Shown piece after piece: positions 9,218 through 17,551 of a stretch of DNA of 64,000 bases. Position 1 is the stretch's first letter. Every line of letters begins with the position of its first letter. The notes under the pieces were generated by a model. The model searched no databases. It worked only from the letters and a program-made list of their open reading frames with translations, and was not told the origin of the DNA. A program made the position numbers and the translations under genes. Origin of the DNA: SIG607 sp045605385 (lineage in GTDB: Bacteria > Bacillota > Clostridia > Oscillospirales > Acutalibacteraceae); the NCBI GenBank assembly GCA_045605385.1, contig JAZUPW010000012.1, positions 186,001 to 250,000 of the forward strand, read 5' to 3'.

Positions 9218-9802
9218 TTAATTTATTAGTGATTCAATTAAGTTTAAAATATCTTCTTTGCCGTTGCCTTTAAGTGCGGAAAAAGGAATTATATCTCTTC
9301 CTTCGCCCAATTCACCTAATTCTTCTTTTATTAAACTGAGTTGTTCTTCATATTCGCTTTTATTCAGTTTATCGCTTTTTGTAAGAATTATTGCGTACGG
9401 TATATCCATCTGATATAAAAAGTCAAGCATGGATAAGTCAAAATCGGTGGGTGAGTGGCGCATATCTATAAGCTGAAAAACAAGTTTTATGTTACGTCCC
9501 GAATTAAAGTAACCCTCCATTAAATCGGACCAACGGTCTTTTTCTGCAAAGGGAACTTTTGCATATCCGTAACCGGGTAGATCAACAAAATATACGCTGT
9601 CTGCGTTGTAAAAGTTAATGGTCACGGTTTTGCCAGGTTTGGTACTGACGCGCGCAAGACTTTTACGGTTGCAGATTTTATTAATTAGTGATGATTTTCC
9701 AACGTTAGAACGTCCCGAAAAACAAAATTCGGGAATTGTTGATTCTTCAAGTTGGGCAAAAGTGCCGAACGCTTTGTAAAAAGCAGCATTATTAAGATTC
9801 AT
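9218..9802 (-). CDS. engB: Ribosome-biogenesis GTPase EngB (YsxC/YihA)
   Basis: Small GTPase needed for late 50S subunit assembly. 194 aa, the normal size. G1 is GRSNVGKSSLIN at about 30-41, G3 is DLPGYGYA, G4 is TKSDK. It lies 13 bp downstream of lon on the same strand, the conserved lon-engB order of Firmicutes, and has a GAGGAGGG site before its ATG. Confidence 0.96.
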   Translation of the reverse strand: MNLNNAAFYKAFGTFAQLEESTIPEFCFSGRSNVGKSSLINKICNRKSLARVSTKPGKTVTINFYNADSVYFVDLPGYGYAKVPFAEKDRWSDLMEGYFNSGRNIKLVFQLIDMRHSPTDFDLSMLDFLYQMDIPYAIILTKSDKLNKSEYEEQLSLIKEELGELGEGRDIIPFSALKGNGKEDILNLIESLIN

Positions 9803-9815
9803 AAATTAGCCCTCC

Positions 9816-12131
9816 TCAAATCAATGCGCGGTCTAAAACTTCATCTTCGTTTTTAACAGCAACAAACTCAATGTTATTCTTAACGTTTTCATCAATATTA
9901 GTTAAATCGGGCAGATTCTCAAAAGGTATAATAACGGTCTTAACGCCGCCGCGATATGCCGCAATTGATTTTTCTTTTAGTCCGCCAATAGGTAAAACTC
10001 TGCCGCGAATAGTAATTTCACCCGTCATGGCAATATCTCGCTTAACAGGGCGTCCTGTAAGAGCCGATACAAGGGCGGTAGTCATTGTAATTCCTGCACT
10101 TGGGCCGTCTTTAGGAATAGCGGCTTCGGTTGCGTGAATATGAATGTCTTTTTCTTTGTAGAAATTAGGGTTAATGCCTAATTTTTCACTTCTAGAACGA
10201 ACGTAAGTAACTGCCGCTTCAGCAGATTCTTTCATAACATCGCCCAATGAACCTGTAAGAATTAGTTTACCGGTACCGTCAACAGCAGCGGCCTCAATTT
10301 GCATTATTTCGCCGCCAACACTTGTCCAGGCAAGACCGTTTATAACACCTATTTCGTTTTCTTGGTTAATACTTTCGGGACGGTAACGGTGAACACCCAA
10401 AAGTTTAATTACATCTTCGCTTTTAACCGCAACCGAAGTAGCCGTGCCATCAACAATTTGTTTTGCAACCTTTCTGCAAAGTTTACCAATTGTTCTTTCA
10501 AGATTTCTAACACCAGCTTCACGTGTATAGAAGTCAATTAAATCATAAATGGCTTTATCGGTTATTTTACATAATTTTGCAGTTAAACCGTGTTTTGCAA
10601 GTTGCTTTTTTATTAAGTGGCGCTTTGCAATGCTGAATTTTTCTTCACGTGTATAACTTGAAAGTTCAATGATTTCAAGTCTGTCTTTAAGCGCGGGCGG
10701 AATGGTATCGGTAGTGTTAGCCGTTGTAATAAATACCGCTTTGCTTAAATCGTAGGGCAAATCTATATAGTGGTCAGAAAACGCTGAATTTTGTTCGCCG
10801 TCTAGCACTTCAAGAAGCGCGGCGGCAGGGTCACCCTTATAGTCGTGACCCAACTTATCAATTTCATCAAGTAAAATAAGAGGATCAGATGTTTTTGCGT
10901 TAGTAATAGCCGATATAATCTTACCAGGCATAGCGCCGATATAAGTTTTTCTGTGACCTCTTATTTCGGCTTCATCACTTACGCCGCCCAACGAAATACG
11001 GGCATATTTTCTTCCCATACATTCGGCAATTGTCTTTCCAATAGAAGTTTTGCCAACGCCGGGAGGGCCAACAAGACAAATAATTTGTCCGCTTGTATCG
11101 GGTGCTAACTTGTATACGCTTAACATTTCAAGAATACGTTCTTTAACGGTTTTCATACCGTAAAAATCACGTTCAAGAATTTTTTCGGCGTGTTTTATAT
11201 CAATCTTGGCATTGGTAAAAACGTTCCAAGGGAGATTTATACACGCATCAAGATAAGAGCGCACAACGGTTGCTTCTTGTGACCCTTGCGGCATTTTTAT
11301 TAGTTTATTAACCTCGCCGATAAGTTTTTGCTTAATACTGTCATCAACATTAAGCATAGAAATTCTTTCGTAATATGATTCATCTTCGTAATCAAATTCG
11401 CCGTATAATTCGCTGTTAATTGCTTTAATCTGCTCTCTTAAATAATATTCTCTTTGGTTTTCATCCATTTGATGTTTAACATTTTCAGAAATAATATTAT
11501 CAATTTTTAAGAGTTCGCATTCTTTTTCAAGAAGTTTTAAAAGAATTTTGCCACGGTTAACAGGGTTGGCTTGTTCAAGCACATATTGCTTATCATCAAC
11601 AGGCGCGGGAACATTTGCGGCAGTAAAATCTGAAAGTAACCCAATGTCATCGCAACTTGCAACGTTGAGTTTTATTTCATCAGATATTGGCATTGGAAGC
11701 ATTGAAGTGTAACGTTCAAATTCGTTTCTGATTTTACGTGTTAGCGCTTCTTTATATTTTTGGCTTTGTCGCGGTAAAATATCTTCAACCTCAATTACAT
11801 CAGAAACCCACATTTTGCCATTGTTTCGGCTAGTTAACCTTTTTGCGCGGTACAGACCTTCAACAAGCACTTTTATATTGTTTTCAGATAATTTTAATAT
11901 CTGTGAAATACGTGCAACACAGCCTATTGTGTAAATTTCGTTAACATTTGGGTCTTCAGTACGGATATCTTTTTGCGAAACCAAAAAAATCAGTTTACCT
12001 GTATCCATAGCGGTATTTATTGCATTAACGGTGAATTTGCGGCCTGCCTCAAAATGAAAAGGAGATTTTGGAAAAGCCACAGCCCCCCGCAAAATTATCA
12101 TTGGTAAAGTATCGGTTTTCTTAAGTGACAT
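9816..12131 (-). CDS. lon: ATP-dependent Lon protease (LonA type)
   Basis: AAA+ serine protease that degrades misfolded and regulatory proteins in the cytosol. 771 aa with an N-terminal substrate-binding domain (about 8-205), a coiled region, the AAA+ module with GPPGVGKTSIG and LLDEIDKLG, and the proteolytic domain. The catalytic Ser is in KDGPSAGIT and the Lys in GLKEKSIAA, giving the Ser-Lys dyad typical of LonA. It starts at the ATG at 12131 behind AGGAGG and is the first gene of the lon-engB unit. Confidence 0.97.
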   Translation of the reverse strand: MSLKKTDTLPMIILRGAVAFPKSPFHFEAGRKFTVNAINTAMDTGKLIFLVSQKDIRTEDPNVNEIYTIGCVARISQILKLSENNIKVLVEGLYRAKRLTSRNNGKMWVSDVIEVEDILPRQSQKYKEALTRKIRNEFERYTSMLPMPISDEIKLNVASCDDIGLLSDFTAANVPAPVDDKQYVLEQANPVNRGKILLKLLEKECELLKIDNIISENVKHQMDENQREYYLREQIKAINSELYGEFDYEDESYYERISMLNVDDSIKQKLIGEVNKLIKMPQGSQEATVVRSYLDACINLPWNVFTNAKIDIKHAEKILERDFYGMKTVKERILEMLSVYKLAPDTSGQIICLVGPPGVGKTSIGKTIAECMGRKYARISLGGVSDEAEIRGHRKTYIGAMPGKIISAITNAKTSDPLILLDEIDKLGHDYKGDPAAALLEVLDGEQNSAFSDHYIDLPYDLSKAVFITTANTTDTIPPALKDRLEIIELSSYTREEKFSIAKRHLIKKQLAKHGLTAKLCKITDKAIYDLIDFYTREAGVRNLERTIGKLCRKVAKQIVDGTATSVAVKSEDVIKLLGVHRYRPESINQENEIGVINGLAWTSVGGEIMQIEAAAVDGTGKLILTGSLGDVMKESAEAAVTYVRSRSEKLGINPNFYKEKDIHIHATEAAIPKDGPSAGITMTTALVSALTGRPVKRDIAMTGEITIRGRVLPIGGLKEKSIAAYRGGVKTVIIPFENLPDLTNIDENVKNNIEFVAVKNEDEVLDRALI

Positions 12132-12165
12132 TTAATATCCTCCGCTTTAAGAAAGTATCTTTTAT

Positions 12166-12194
12166 ATTATAAATTCATTTTACAATAAATGCAA
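12166..12194 (-). promoter_or_regulatory. Sigma-A promoter of lon-engB
   Basis: On the minus strand TTGCAT (12194-12189), 17-nt spacer, TATAAT (12171-12166), about 35 nt before the lon start. No CIRCE or CtsR-like operator was seen. Confidence 0.75.
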
Positions 12195-12260
12195 GATGTT
12201 TTATATAAATATAAATAGCAATTTTTTGTATAAAAAATACTAAAAAGTAGTTAAGGAATG

Positions 12261-12289
12261 TTGACATAAGTCTGTTTTTAAGATAAAAT
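12261..12289 (+). promoter_or_regulatory. Sigma-A promoter of rpe
   Basis: TTGACA at 12261-12266, 17-nt spacer, TAAAAT at 12284-12289. Confidence 0.8.
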
Positions 12290-12317
12290 AATAATATAAT
12301 TTTTTGGAGATGTTGAT

Positions 12318-12962
12318 ATGGTTAAAATTTCACCTTCAGTACTTACTGCAGATTTTTTAGATCTTGACAGCAGTATTAAAAAACTTGAGGCGGCGGGTGT
12401 TGATATGCTTCATCTTGACGTTATGGACGGTATTTTTGTGCCGAATATTTCTTTTGGTGTTCCTATTATAAAATCTATAAAAGAGCATACAAAATTACCG
12501 CTTGACGTTCATCTGATGATTGACAGACCTCACCGCTATTTAAAAGAGTTTGCTATGTATGCCGATTATCTTGGTTTCCATTATGAAGCAGGTTCAAACG
12601 TTGCCGAAACGTTAAAGGAAATAAGAAATCTTGGCTGTAAATCTTGTCTTACAATTAAGCCTTGCACTCAGCCTGAAGAAATTTTTGAATTTTTAGAGCT
12701 CTGCGATATGGTTCTTGTTATGTCGGTAGAACCAGGTTTTGGCGGTCAGAAATTTATGCCAGGCGCCCTTGATAAATTGTCTGCTTTGCGTGAAGAATGT
12801 AAAATAAGAGGACTTAACGTTGAACTTGAAGTAGACGGCGGCATTAACGGTGAAACCGCAAAAAGTGCTGTTGACGCGGGCGCTACTGTGCTGGTTGCAG
12901 GTAATTACATATTCTCGGCTGAAAATATGGCTGAAAGAGTGCAGAATATCAAGAGTTTTTAA
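12318..12962 (+). CDS. rpe: Ribulose-phosphate 3-epimerase
   Basis: Interconverts D-ribulose 5-phosphate and D-xylulose 5-phosphate in the pentose phosphate pathway. It is a 214-residue TIM barrel of normal length. Visible motifs are SPSVLTADF at the N-terminus, LDVMDGIFVPNISFG with a metal and catalytic Asp, DVHLMID, VMSVEPGFGGQKF and EVDGGIN (second catalytic Asp). The GGAG site sits before the ATG. Its end overlaps the convergent MecA-like gene by 14 bp and no terminator is visible between them. Confidence 0.96.
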   Translation: MVKISPSVLTADFLDLDSSIKKLEAAGVDMLHLDVMDGIFVPNISFGVPIIKSIKEHTKLPLDVHLMIDRPHRYLKEFAMYADYLGFHYEAGSNVAETLKEIRNLGCKSCLTIKPCTQPEEIFEFLELCDMVLVMSVEPGFGGQKFMPGALDKLSALREECKIRGLNVELEVDGGINGETAKSAVDAGATVLVAGNYIFSAENMAERVQNIKSF

Positions 12963-13326
12963 GTAAATATCCTATTTTTTCAACAGCATTGTTTGAAAGT
13001 AGTTTTCCGTATTCTTCCAACTTTGCTGTTTGATATTTATTTATTTGCAAACAAAACTCATTTAATTTTTTTGTGGTAAAAATTAAATAAAATTTTTTGT
13101 TAAATGAAAACAGTTTACTCTCTTTTATGTTCATTGAATAAAGTTTTTCTATTGTATTAAATAAGGTATTACAACTGTTTGTAGAAAAAATATACGTATT
13201 TATTTTCTTTTCTTTTATATGGCAGTTTAGTTGTTTTTTTACTGTAAATTTTTTTGCATTAGGACTTTTTAAAGTAATTTTAATTATTTTAATAACAGAA
13301 GACTTTTTCATATATAATTTCTTCAT
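12949..13326 (-). CDS. MecA C-terminal-domain-like adaptor protein (short)
   Basis: A 125-residue basic protein. The second half, an aromatic YIFSTNSC segment, then a helix, KLFSFNKKFYLIFTT, then LEEYGKLLSNNAVEKIGYLL, follows the layout of the MecA/YpbH C-terminal domain (Y.FE...D, SSLYKY...YYLIL, EYGE...ENAVE.L). In that family this domain docks on ClpC; the N-terminal substrate-recruiting half would be absent or degenerate here. It starts at the ATG at 13326 with AGGAGA 8 nt upstream, which supports translation. Called from a remembered family pattern only, so the assignment is moderate. Confidence 0.5.
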   Translation of the reverse strand: MKKLYMKKSSVIKIIKITLKSPNAKKFTVKKQLNCHIKEKKINTYIFSTNSCNTLFNTIEKLYSMNIKESKLFSFNKKFYLIFTTKKLNEFCLQINKYQTAKLEEYGKLLSNNAVEKIGYLLKNS

Positions 13327-13375
13327 TTCGTTATCTCCTGAACTAAAGGTGTAATAATATAATAGGGTGATAATT

Positions 13376-13501
13376 GTGAATGATTACAATGATAAAAAGC
13401 AAAATACAAAACTATTTAAAAGGGCAATTTTTCTTACATCGTACAGTATTGTATTTTTTTTAATTGGTATGGCAATTGCTTCTTTTGTTTCGGGAAGGTA
13501 G
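13376..13501 (+). CDS. Short membrane ORF (41 codons)
   Basis: GTG-initiated reading frame with AGGGTGA 5 nt upstream. A polar N-terminus (VNDYNDKKQNTKLFKR) is followed by one membrane helix of about 21 residues and SGR-stop. The stop lies 6 bp before the phosphohexomutase start and its last bases, GGGAAGG, provide that gene's ribosome-binding site. The hydrophobic pattern and tight coupling argue for a real small membrane protein; no family is recognised. Confidence 0.5.
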   Translation: MNDYNDKKQNTKLFKRAIFLTSYSIVFFLIGMAIASFVSGR

Positions 13502-13507
13502 AAAAAT

Positions 13508-14986
13508 ATGAGTTATTTAAAATTAAAAAGCGGCACCGACGTGCGAGGTATTGCAAGTGATTTAGGCGGCAAAGAGGTTGAACTTACCGATAAAGCCGTT
13601 TATGATATTTCGCTTTCTTTTGTATGTTATCTTGTTGACGTTTTAAATAAGCCTGCAGAAGAAATGGTAATTGCTGTTGGACACGATTCGCGTATTTCCG
13701 CTTCGCGTATTTCAAATGCCGTAATCAGCGCACTTACCGATTCAGGCGTAAGTGTTCTTAATTGTGAGTTGGCGTCAACTCCTGCTATGTTTATGACCAC
13801 CGTTGATTTAGGCGCCGATGCTTCAGTTCAAATTACTGCAAGTCATCACCCTTTTGATAGAAACGGACTTAAATTCTTTACAAAAAAAGGCGGTTTTGAC
13901 GGCAGCGACGTTGAAGCGGTACTTAAACTTGCCGATGATAATACGGCATATTTACCAAAAGAAAAGGGTAGTGTAAAAACTGTTGATTATATGAGTCAGT
14001 ATGCCGCAAATTTGCGTAAACTGATTTGTGAATCTGTTGGTAAAAGCGAAACTGAACTTCCACTTAAAAATTATCACATTGTTGTCGATGCCGGTAACGG
14101 TGCGGGTGGTTTTTATGCTACAGAAGTTTTAGAAAAATTAGGTGCAGATGTTTCGGGCAGTCAGTTCTTAGAACCTGACGGAATGTTCCCGAATCATATT
14201 CCAAACCCTGAAAATAAACAGGCTATGGAAAGTATTTGCAGTGCGGTAAAGAACAATAATGCCGATTTAGGAATTATTTTTGATACCGACGTTGACCGTG
14301 CGGGTTGTGTTGGCAGTGACGGTAATGAAATCAACCGTAACCGTTTAATTGCTCTTGCTGCTTTAATTGCATCGGACGGTAAAGAAAACAGCACTATTGT
14401 AACCGATTCTGTTACTTCCGACGGCCTTAAAGTTTTTCTTGAGGATAAACTGAATTGCAAACACTACCGATATAAACGCGGCTATAAAAATGTTATTAAT
14501 AAAGCCGTTGAATTATGCGAAAACGGAGTTTATGCGCCTTTAGCAATTGAAACTTCGGGACATGCTGCGCTCAAAGAAAACTATTTTCTTGATGACGGCG
14601 CTTACCTTGTAACAAGAATTGTTATTGAGTTAGCAAAAGGACTTAATATTGAAGAATTTTTAAGTGATCTTGAATTACCTTTAGAAGAAAAAGAATGCCG
14701 TTTGAACATAACCAAAGATGATTTTAAAGAATATGGTTTAAATGTTATAAGTGAATTTGAAGAGTTTTGCAAAGGTATTGACGGACTTGTTATTGCTGAT
14801 GATAACCGTGAGGGAATTAGAGTTTCTACCTCTTATGGCTGGTTCCTTTTAAGATTGAGTGTTCATGACCCAGTTATGCCTATGAATTTTGAAAGCAAAA
14901 AAGAAGGCGGCATAAATGAAATGATAAAACTTGTAACGCCGTTCTTCAAAAATTATGAATATTTAGACTGTACTGCTTTGAAATGA
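13508..14986 (+). CDS. Alpha-D-phosphohexomutase (phosphomannomutase/phosphoglucomutase type)
   Basis: Isomerises hexose 6-phosphate and hexose 1-phosphate for envelope precursor synthesis. Four domains are visible through their signatures: phosphoserine loop TASHHPFDRNGLKF (the second His replaces the usual Asn of TASHNP), metal loop DTDVDRAG, sugar loop ETSGHAALK and phosphate-binding loop DNREGIRVS. 492 aa is typical. Whether glucose, mannose or an amino sugar is the substrate cannot be read. It is followed 6 bp later by the hairpin element described below, whose left hairpin acts as its terminator. Confidence 0.88.
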   Translation: MSYLKLKSGTDVRGIASDLGGKEVELTDKAVYDISLSFVCYLVDVLNKPAEEMVIAVGHDSRISASRISNAVISALTDSGVSVLNCELASTPAMFMTTVDLGADASVQITASHHPFDRNGLKFFTKKGGFDGSDVEAVLKLADDNTAYLPKEKGSVKTVDYMSQYAANLRKLICESVGKSETELPLKNYHIVVDAGNGAGGFYATEVLEKLGADVSGSQFLEPDGMFPNHIPNPENKQAMESICSAVKNNNADLGIIFDTDVDRAGCVGSDGNEINRNRLIALAALIASDGKENSTIVTDSVTSDGLKVFLEDKLNCKHYRYKRGYKNVINKAVELCENGVYAPLAIETSGHAALKENYFLDDGAYLVTRIVIELAKGLNIEEFLSDLELPLEEKECRLNITKDDFKEYGLNVISEFEEFCKGIDGLVIADDNREGIRVSTSYGWFLLRLSVHDPVMPMNFESKKEGGINEMIKLVTPFFKNYEYLDCTALK

Positions 14987-15007
14987 TTTTTTAAAAGCGT
15001 CCCTTTT

Positions 15008-15049
15008 TTGGGAGACACTTCGTAAGGAAGTGTTCTCCCAAATTTTTTT
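15008..15049 (+). terminator. Left hairpin of the element, terminator for the phosphohexomutase
   Basis: TTGGGAGACACTTC / GAAGTGTTCTCCCAA stem with one bulged T, followed by a T-run. Confidence 0.8.
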
Positions 15050-15309
15050 ATATAAAAATTGATACTTTCTGTTTGAAAGTATCATAGTGGCTTACATACT
15101 TAAAAATATTACCTACCTAAAAGATAAAAATAATTAGTGATATTGTGAGACAGGTCTCACAGTGATATTTTTGATAAATCAAAAGTGATATTAATACCTT
15201 GCGGTTTTAGTGATATTTTATTCGCCCCTAAACTTGCGAAGCGAATAACACTCGGCGGAAGCCGAATATCACTGCGAAGCAATATAACTCGCCTTTAGCG
15301 AATAAAACT

Positions 15310-15338
15310 GAGGCGCACTTCCTTGCGGAGTGCGCCTC
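15310..15338 (-). terminator. Right hairpin of the element, terminator for the Cys-rich gene
   Basis: GAGGCGCACT / AGTGCGCCTC 10-bp perfect stem. Read on the minus strand it follows the stop at 15353 and is itself followed by AGTTTTATT. Confidence 0.7.
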
Positions 15339-15352
15339 TTGGGACGCTTTTT

Positions 15353-16153
15353 TTATTCACAGCAACCGCAATCGTCGGGGGAAGTTGACGGTGGGAAGAA
15401 GTCGTCGGTTGGGAATTTAATTTTTCTAAAAACATCACAGGGTTGGTCTGCAGTATCATTGCACTGTTTTTCGGGAATACAGAAATCATATACCGGAATA
15501 AGCATTTGTACATTTCTTATAAGTTGTACTACCGAGAACAAGCCAAGTGTAACAAAAACAGTTTTGCTGTCGCAGGTAATACCACCGGGTACACAGCCGC
15601 CAAGAGCCTGTGCAACCGTTTCGGGAATTGCGCCTGGGGCATCACAACAACCGCCGACAACACCCAAACGTGCCGAAAGCGCAACAGGTTCTACCGTTTG
15701 AACTACACATTTCGGTGCATTTGAATTATAAGAATTTTTGCAAACTTCTTTGTAACGGCTGTCTTTATTAGAAAATACTTTAACATTACCCTCGCTTCCA
15801 AACAGTATTACTTTTTTGTTAAAAGAGGTGATACCGCGTACAAACTTCGGTGAGGAGTGGGGACAAGTAAATACTTCAAGATTTATTACGAAAAGGAACG
15901 TAAGATCACAACCGTAATAACCGCGGTTAAAGTTAACCTGTTCAACGTCTACGTAAACATTAAGTACTTCTGCGCTTTTTAATCTTACACTTATTGCTGA
16001 GTCAATTATCTCTTGCGCATCATCTGAAAAATAGCATCTTAGATCTTCAATACAATCTCTGTCACAACAAGAATCGTACACTCTGCCAACGTCTATACAT
16101 ACTGCTTCTCTGAAATCACAGCCGGCTGTATAGTTGTTATTTTCTTCTGCCAT
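15353..16153 (-). CDS. Cysteine-rich protein of unknown function
   Basis: 266 residues with about 24 Cys, many paired (CCDRDC, GGCCDAPG, CGCCE at the end), no signal peptide and no clear membrane segment. A segment around residues 55-95 (VRLKSAEVLNVYVDVEQVNF) is beta-strand-like and recalls the repeated domain of sporulation coat/SipL-type proteins, but I cannot support that assignment. The Cys pattern suggests metal binding or disulfide cross-linking, as in spore coat proteins. It starts behind GGAGG at the ATG 16153. Its stop is only 2 bp from the end of the inverted-repeat element. Confidence 0.75.
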   Translation of the reverse strand: MAEENNNYTAGCDFREAVCIDVGRVYDSCCDRDCIEDLRCYFSDDAQEIIDSAISVRLKSAEVLNVYVDVEQVNFNRGYYGCDLTFLFVINLEVFTCPHSSPKFVRGITSFNKKVILFGSEGNVKVFSNKDSRYKEVCKNSYNSNAPKCVVQTVEPVALSARLGVVGGCCDAPGAIPETVAQALGGCVPGGITCDSKTVFVTLGLFSVVQLIRNVQMLIPVYDFCIPEKQCNDTADQPCDVFRKIKFPTDDFFPPSTSPDDCGCCE

Positions 16154-16246
16154 AATATAGCCTCCAAAATTAAATTTAAAATCGGTATTTATACCAGACT
16201 TCTATATTATTCTATGACAGAAGTGTTTTTGTGTGATAATAAAAAA

Positions 16247-16278
16247 ACCTTTGAAGCCTGTAAAATGACTTCAAAGGT
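16247..16278 (-). terminator. Terminator of folT-folC
   Basis: ACCTTTGAAG and CTTCAAAGGT form a perfect 10-bp stem overlapping the folC stop codon, followed on the minus strand by seven T. Confidence 0.88.
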
Positions 16279-17551
16279 GAAATTTACCCAAATTATTAAT
16301 GATATCGCTGTACATATATAAAGAGCCAAAACAAATAAGTGCATCGTTGTCTTTTTTGCTAATGCTTATTGCTTCTTTAAGCGCTTCACCTAAATTATCA
16401 AAAGGAGAAGCATTAACATTATTATTTCTGAAAATTTCTGCATAATCACTTGCTTTTAACGCTCTTGGATTATTAGGGGTTATACAATAAACGTTTTTTG
16501 CAATGCTGCTTATTTCTTTTGCAATAAACAAATAGTCTTTATCTGCCATAACACCGGTTAGTATATTAACTTTCCTATTTTTAAAATAGTATTTAATGCT
16601 CCTTACGGCTTCGCTTACACCTTGCGGGTTATGACCGCCGTCAAAAATTATTAAAGGAGTTTCACTTAATTTTTCAAATCTTGCGTGCCATACCGTATTT
16701 TTAAAGCCTTTTTTAATACTTTCGGTATTTATTTTATAACCATGTATTTTAAGATAATCAACGGCACTTAGCACGTTTGCTGCGTTTATAGGTTGATAAA
16801 GACTTAACAACGGTAAAGAAATTTCTAAATCCCTGTAGCAAAATTCTGTGCCGCTTAACGTAGCGCTGTTAATTTTTATTAATGAACGGTTAACAGAAAT
16901 AATTTCGGAATTTTGCTTGAAGGCTTCGTTTTCAATAACTTCATATGCGTTTTCGTTAGTGCCGCACCATAAGCAGGGAATACCGTATTTAATAATACCT
17001 GCTTTTTCATAAGCAATTTTTTCTATAGTATCACCCAAAAAGTTTTGGTGGTCAAAATCAATTCCCGTTATAACCGAAAGAATAGAGGTGTTTATAATGT
17101 TGGTTGCATCAAATCTGCCGCCAAGCCCGCACTCAAGAACCACTATATCGCAATTTTTTCGCTTAAAGTATTCAAAACCAATTGCGGTAATTACTTCAAA
17201 CTCTGTGGGTTTATCTTGCATTGAATCACAAGCGTTTTTAACATTATCGCAAATTTCGGCAAGAGTGCTGTCTTCTATAGGTATTCCGTTTACGGCAATA
17301 CGCTCGTTGAACTTTAAAATATAGGGCGAAGTAAATGTTCCAACGGTGTAACCTGCTTCTTTTAATATGCTTGAAAGCATAGCGCAGAAAGAACCTTTTC
17401 CGTTTGTGCCTGCAACATGTACGAATTTCAGGCTGTTTTGCGGGTTTCCAAGAACTTCGCACAGAACCTTTATTCTGTCTAACCCAGGTTTACAGAAATA
17501 ATTAGATACTGAATGTATATATTCTATTGCTTCGTTATACGTCATTTTCAT
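16271..17551 (-). CDS. folC: Folylpolyglutamate synthase / dihydrofolate synthase FolC
   Basis: Adds glutamate to folates, which retains them in the cell and makes the active coenzyme forms. 426 aa, Mur-ligase fold. The P-loop is HVAGTNGKGS at about 44-53; also visible are TSPYILKFNERI, the ECGLGGRFDATN metal segment and GITGVDFDH-like TGIDFDHQ. The C-terminal domain contains FDGGHNPQG. It overlaps folT by 17 bp and lies downstream of it, so uptake and retention of folate are expressed together under one THF riboswitch. Confidence 0.95.
   Translation of the reverse strand: MKMTYNEAIEYIHSVSNYFCKPGLDRIKVLCEVLGNPQNSLKFVHVAGTNGKGSFCAMLSSILKEAGYTVGTFTSPYILKFNERIAVNGIPIEDSTLAEICDNVKNACDSMQDKPTEFEVITAIGFEYFKRKNCDIVVLECGLGGRFDATNIINTSILSVITGIDFDHQNFLGDTIEKIAYEKAGIIKYGIPCLWCGTNENAYEVIENEAFKQNSEIISVNRSLIKINSATLSGTEFCYRDLEISLPLLSLYQPINAANVLSAVDYLKIHGYKINTESIKKGFKNTVWHARFEKLSETPLIIFDGGHNPQGVSEAVRSIKYYFKNRKVNILTGVMADKDYLFIAKEISSIAKNVYCITPNNPRALKASDYAEIFRNNNVNASPFDNLGEALKEAISISKKDNDALICFGSLYMYSDIINNLGKFHL

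Larger units (their letters stand above)
14993..15351. repeat. MITE-like element: terminal inverted repeats enclosing a mini-hairpin array
   Basis: This 359-bp stretch fills almost the whole gap between two convergent genes and contains no gene. It is bounded by a perfect 11-bp inverted repeat, AAAAGCGTCCC at 14993-15003 and GGGACGCTTTT at 15341-15351. Just inside each end is a hairpin, and the two hairpins are inverted copies (CACTTCGTAAGGAAGTG on the left, CACTCCGCAAGGAAGTG on the right read in reverse, 15 of 17 identical). Between them, unrelated short stems are separated by a constant linker: GTGATATT at 15137, 15162, 15185 and 15210, then its reverse complement AATATCAC at 15265 and degenerate forms AATATAAC at 15281 and AATAAAAC at 15301. 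No transposase is present. Confidence 0.85.

Noticed and set aside
15137..15309. CRISPR array
   Set aside because: Linkers are only 8 nt, the variable parts are self-complementary, the linker reverses orientation, and no cas gene is present.
15330..15724. Open frames on the plus strand opposite the Cys-rich gene
   Set aside because: The minus-strand gene has a good SD and coherent composition; the plus-strand frames start inside the hairpin element and lack one.
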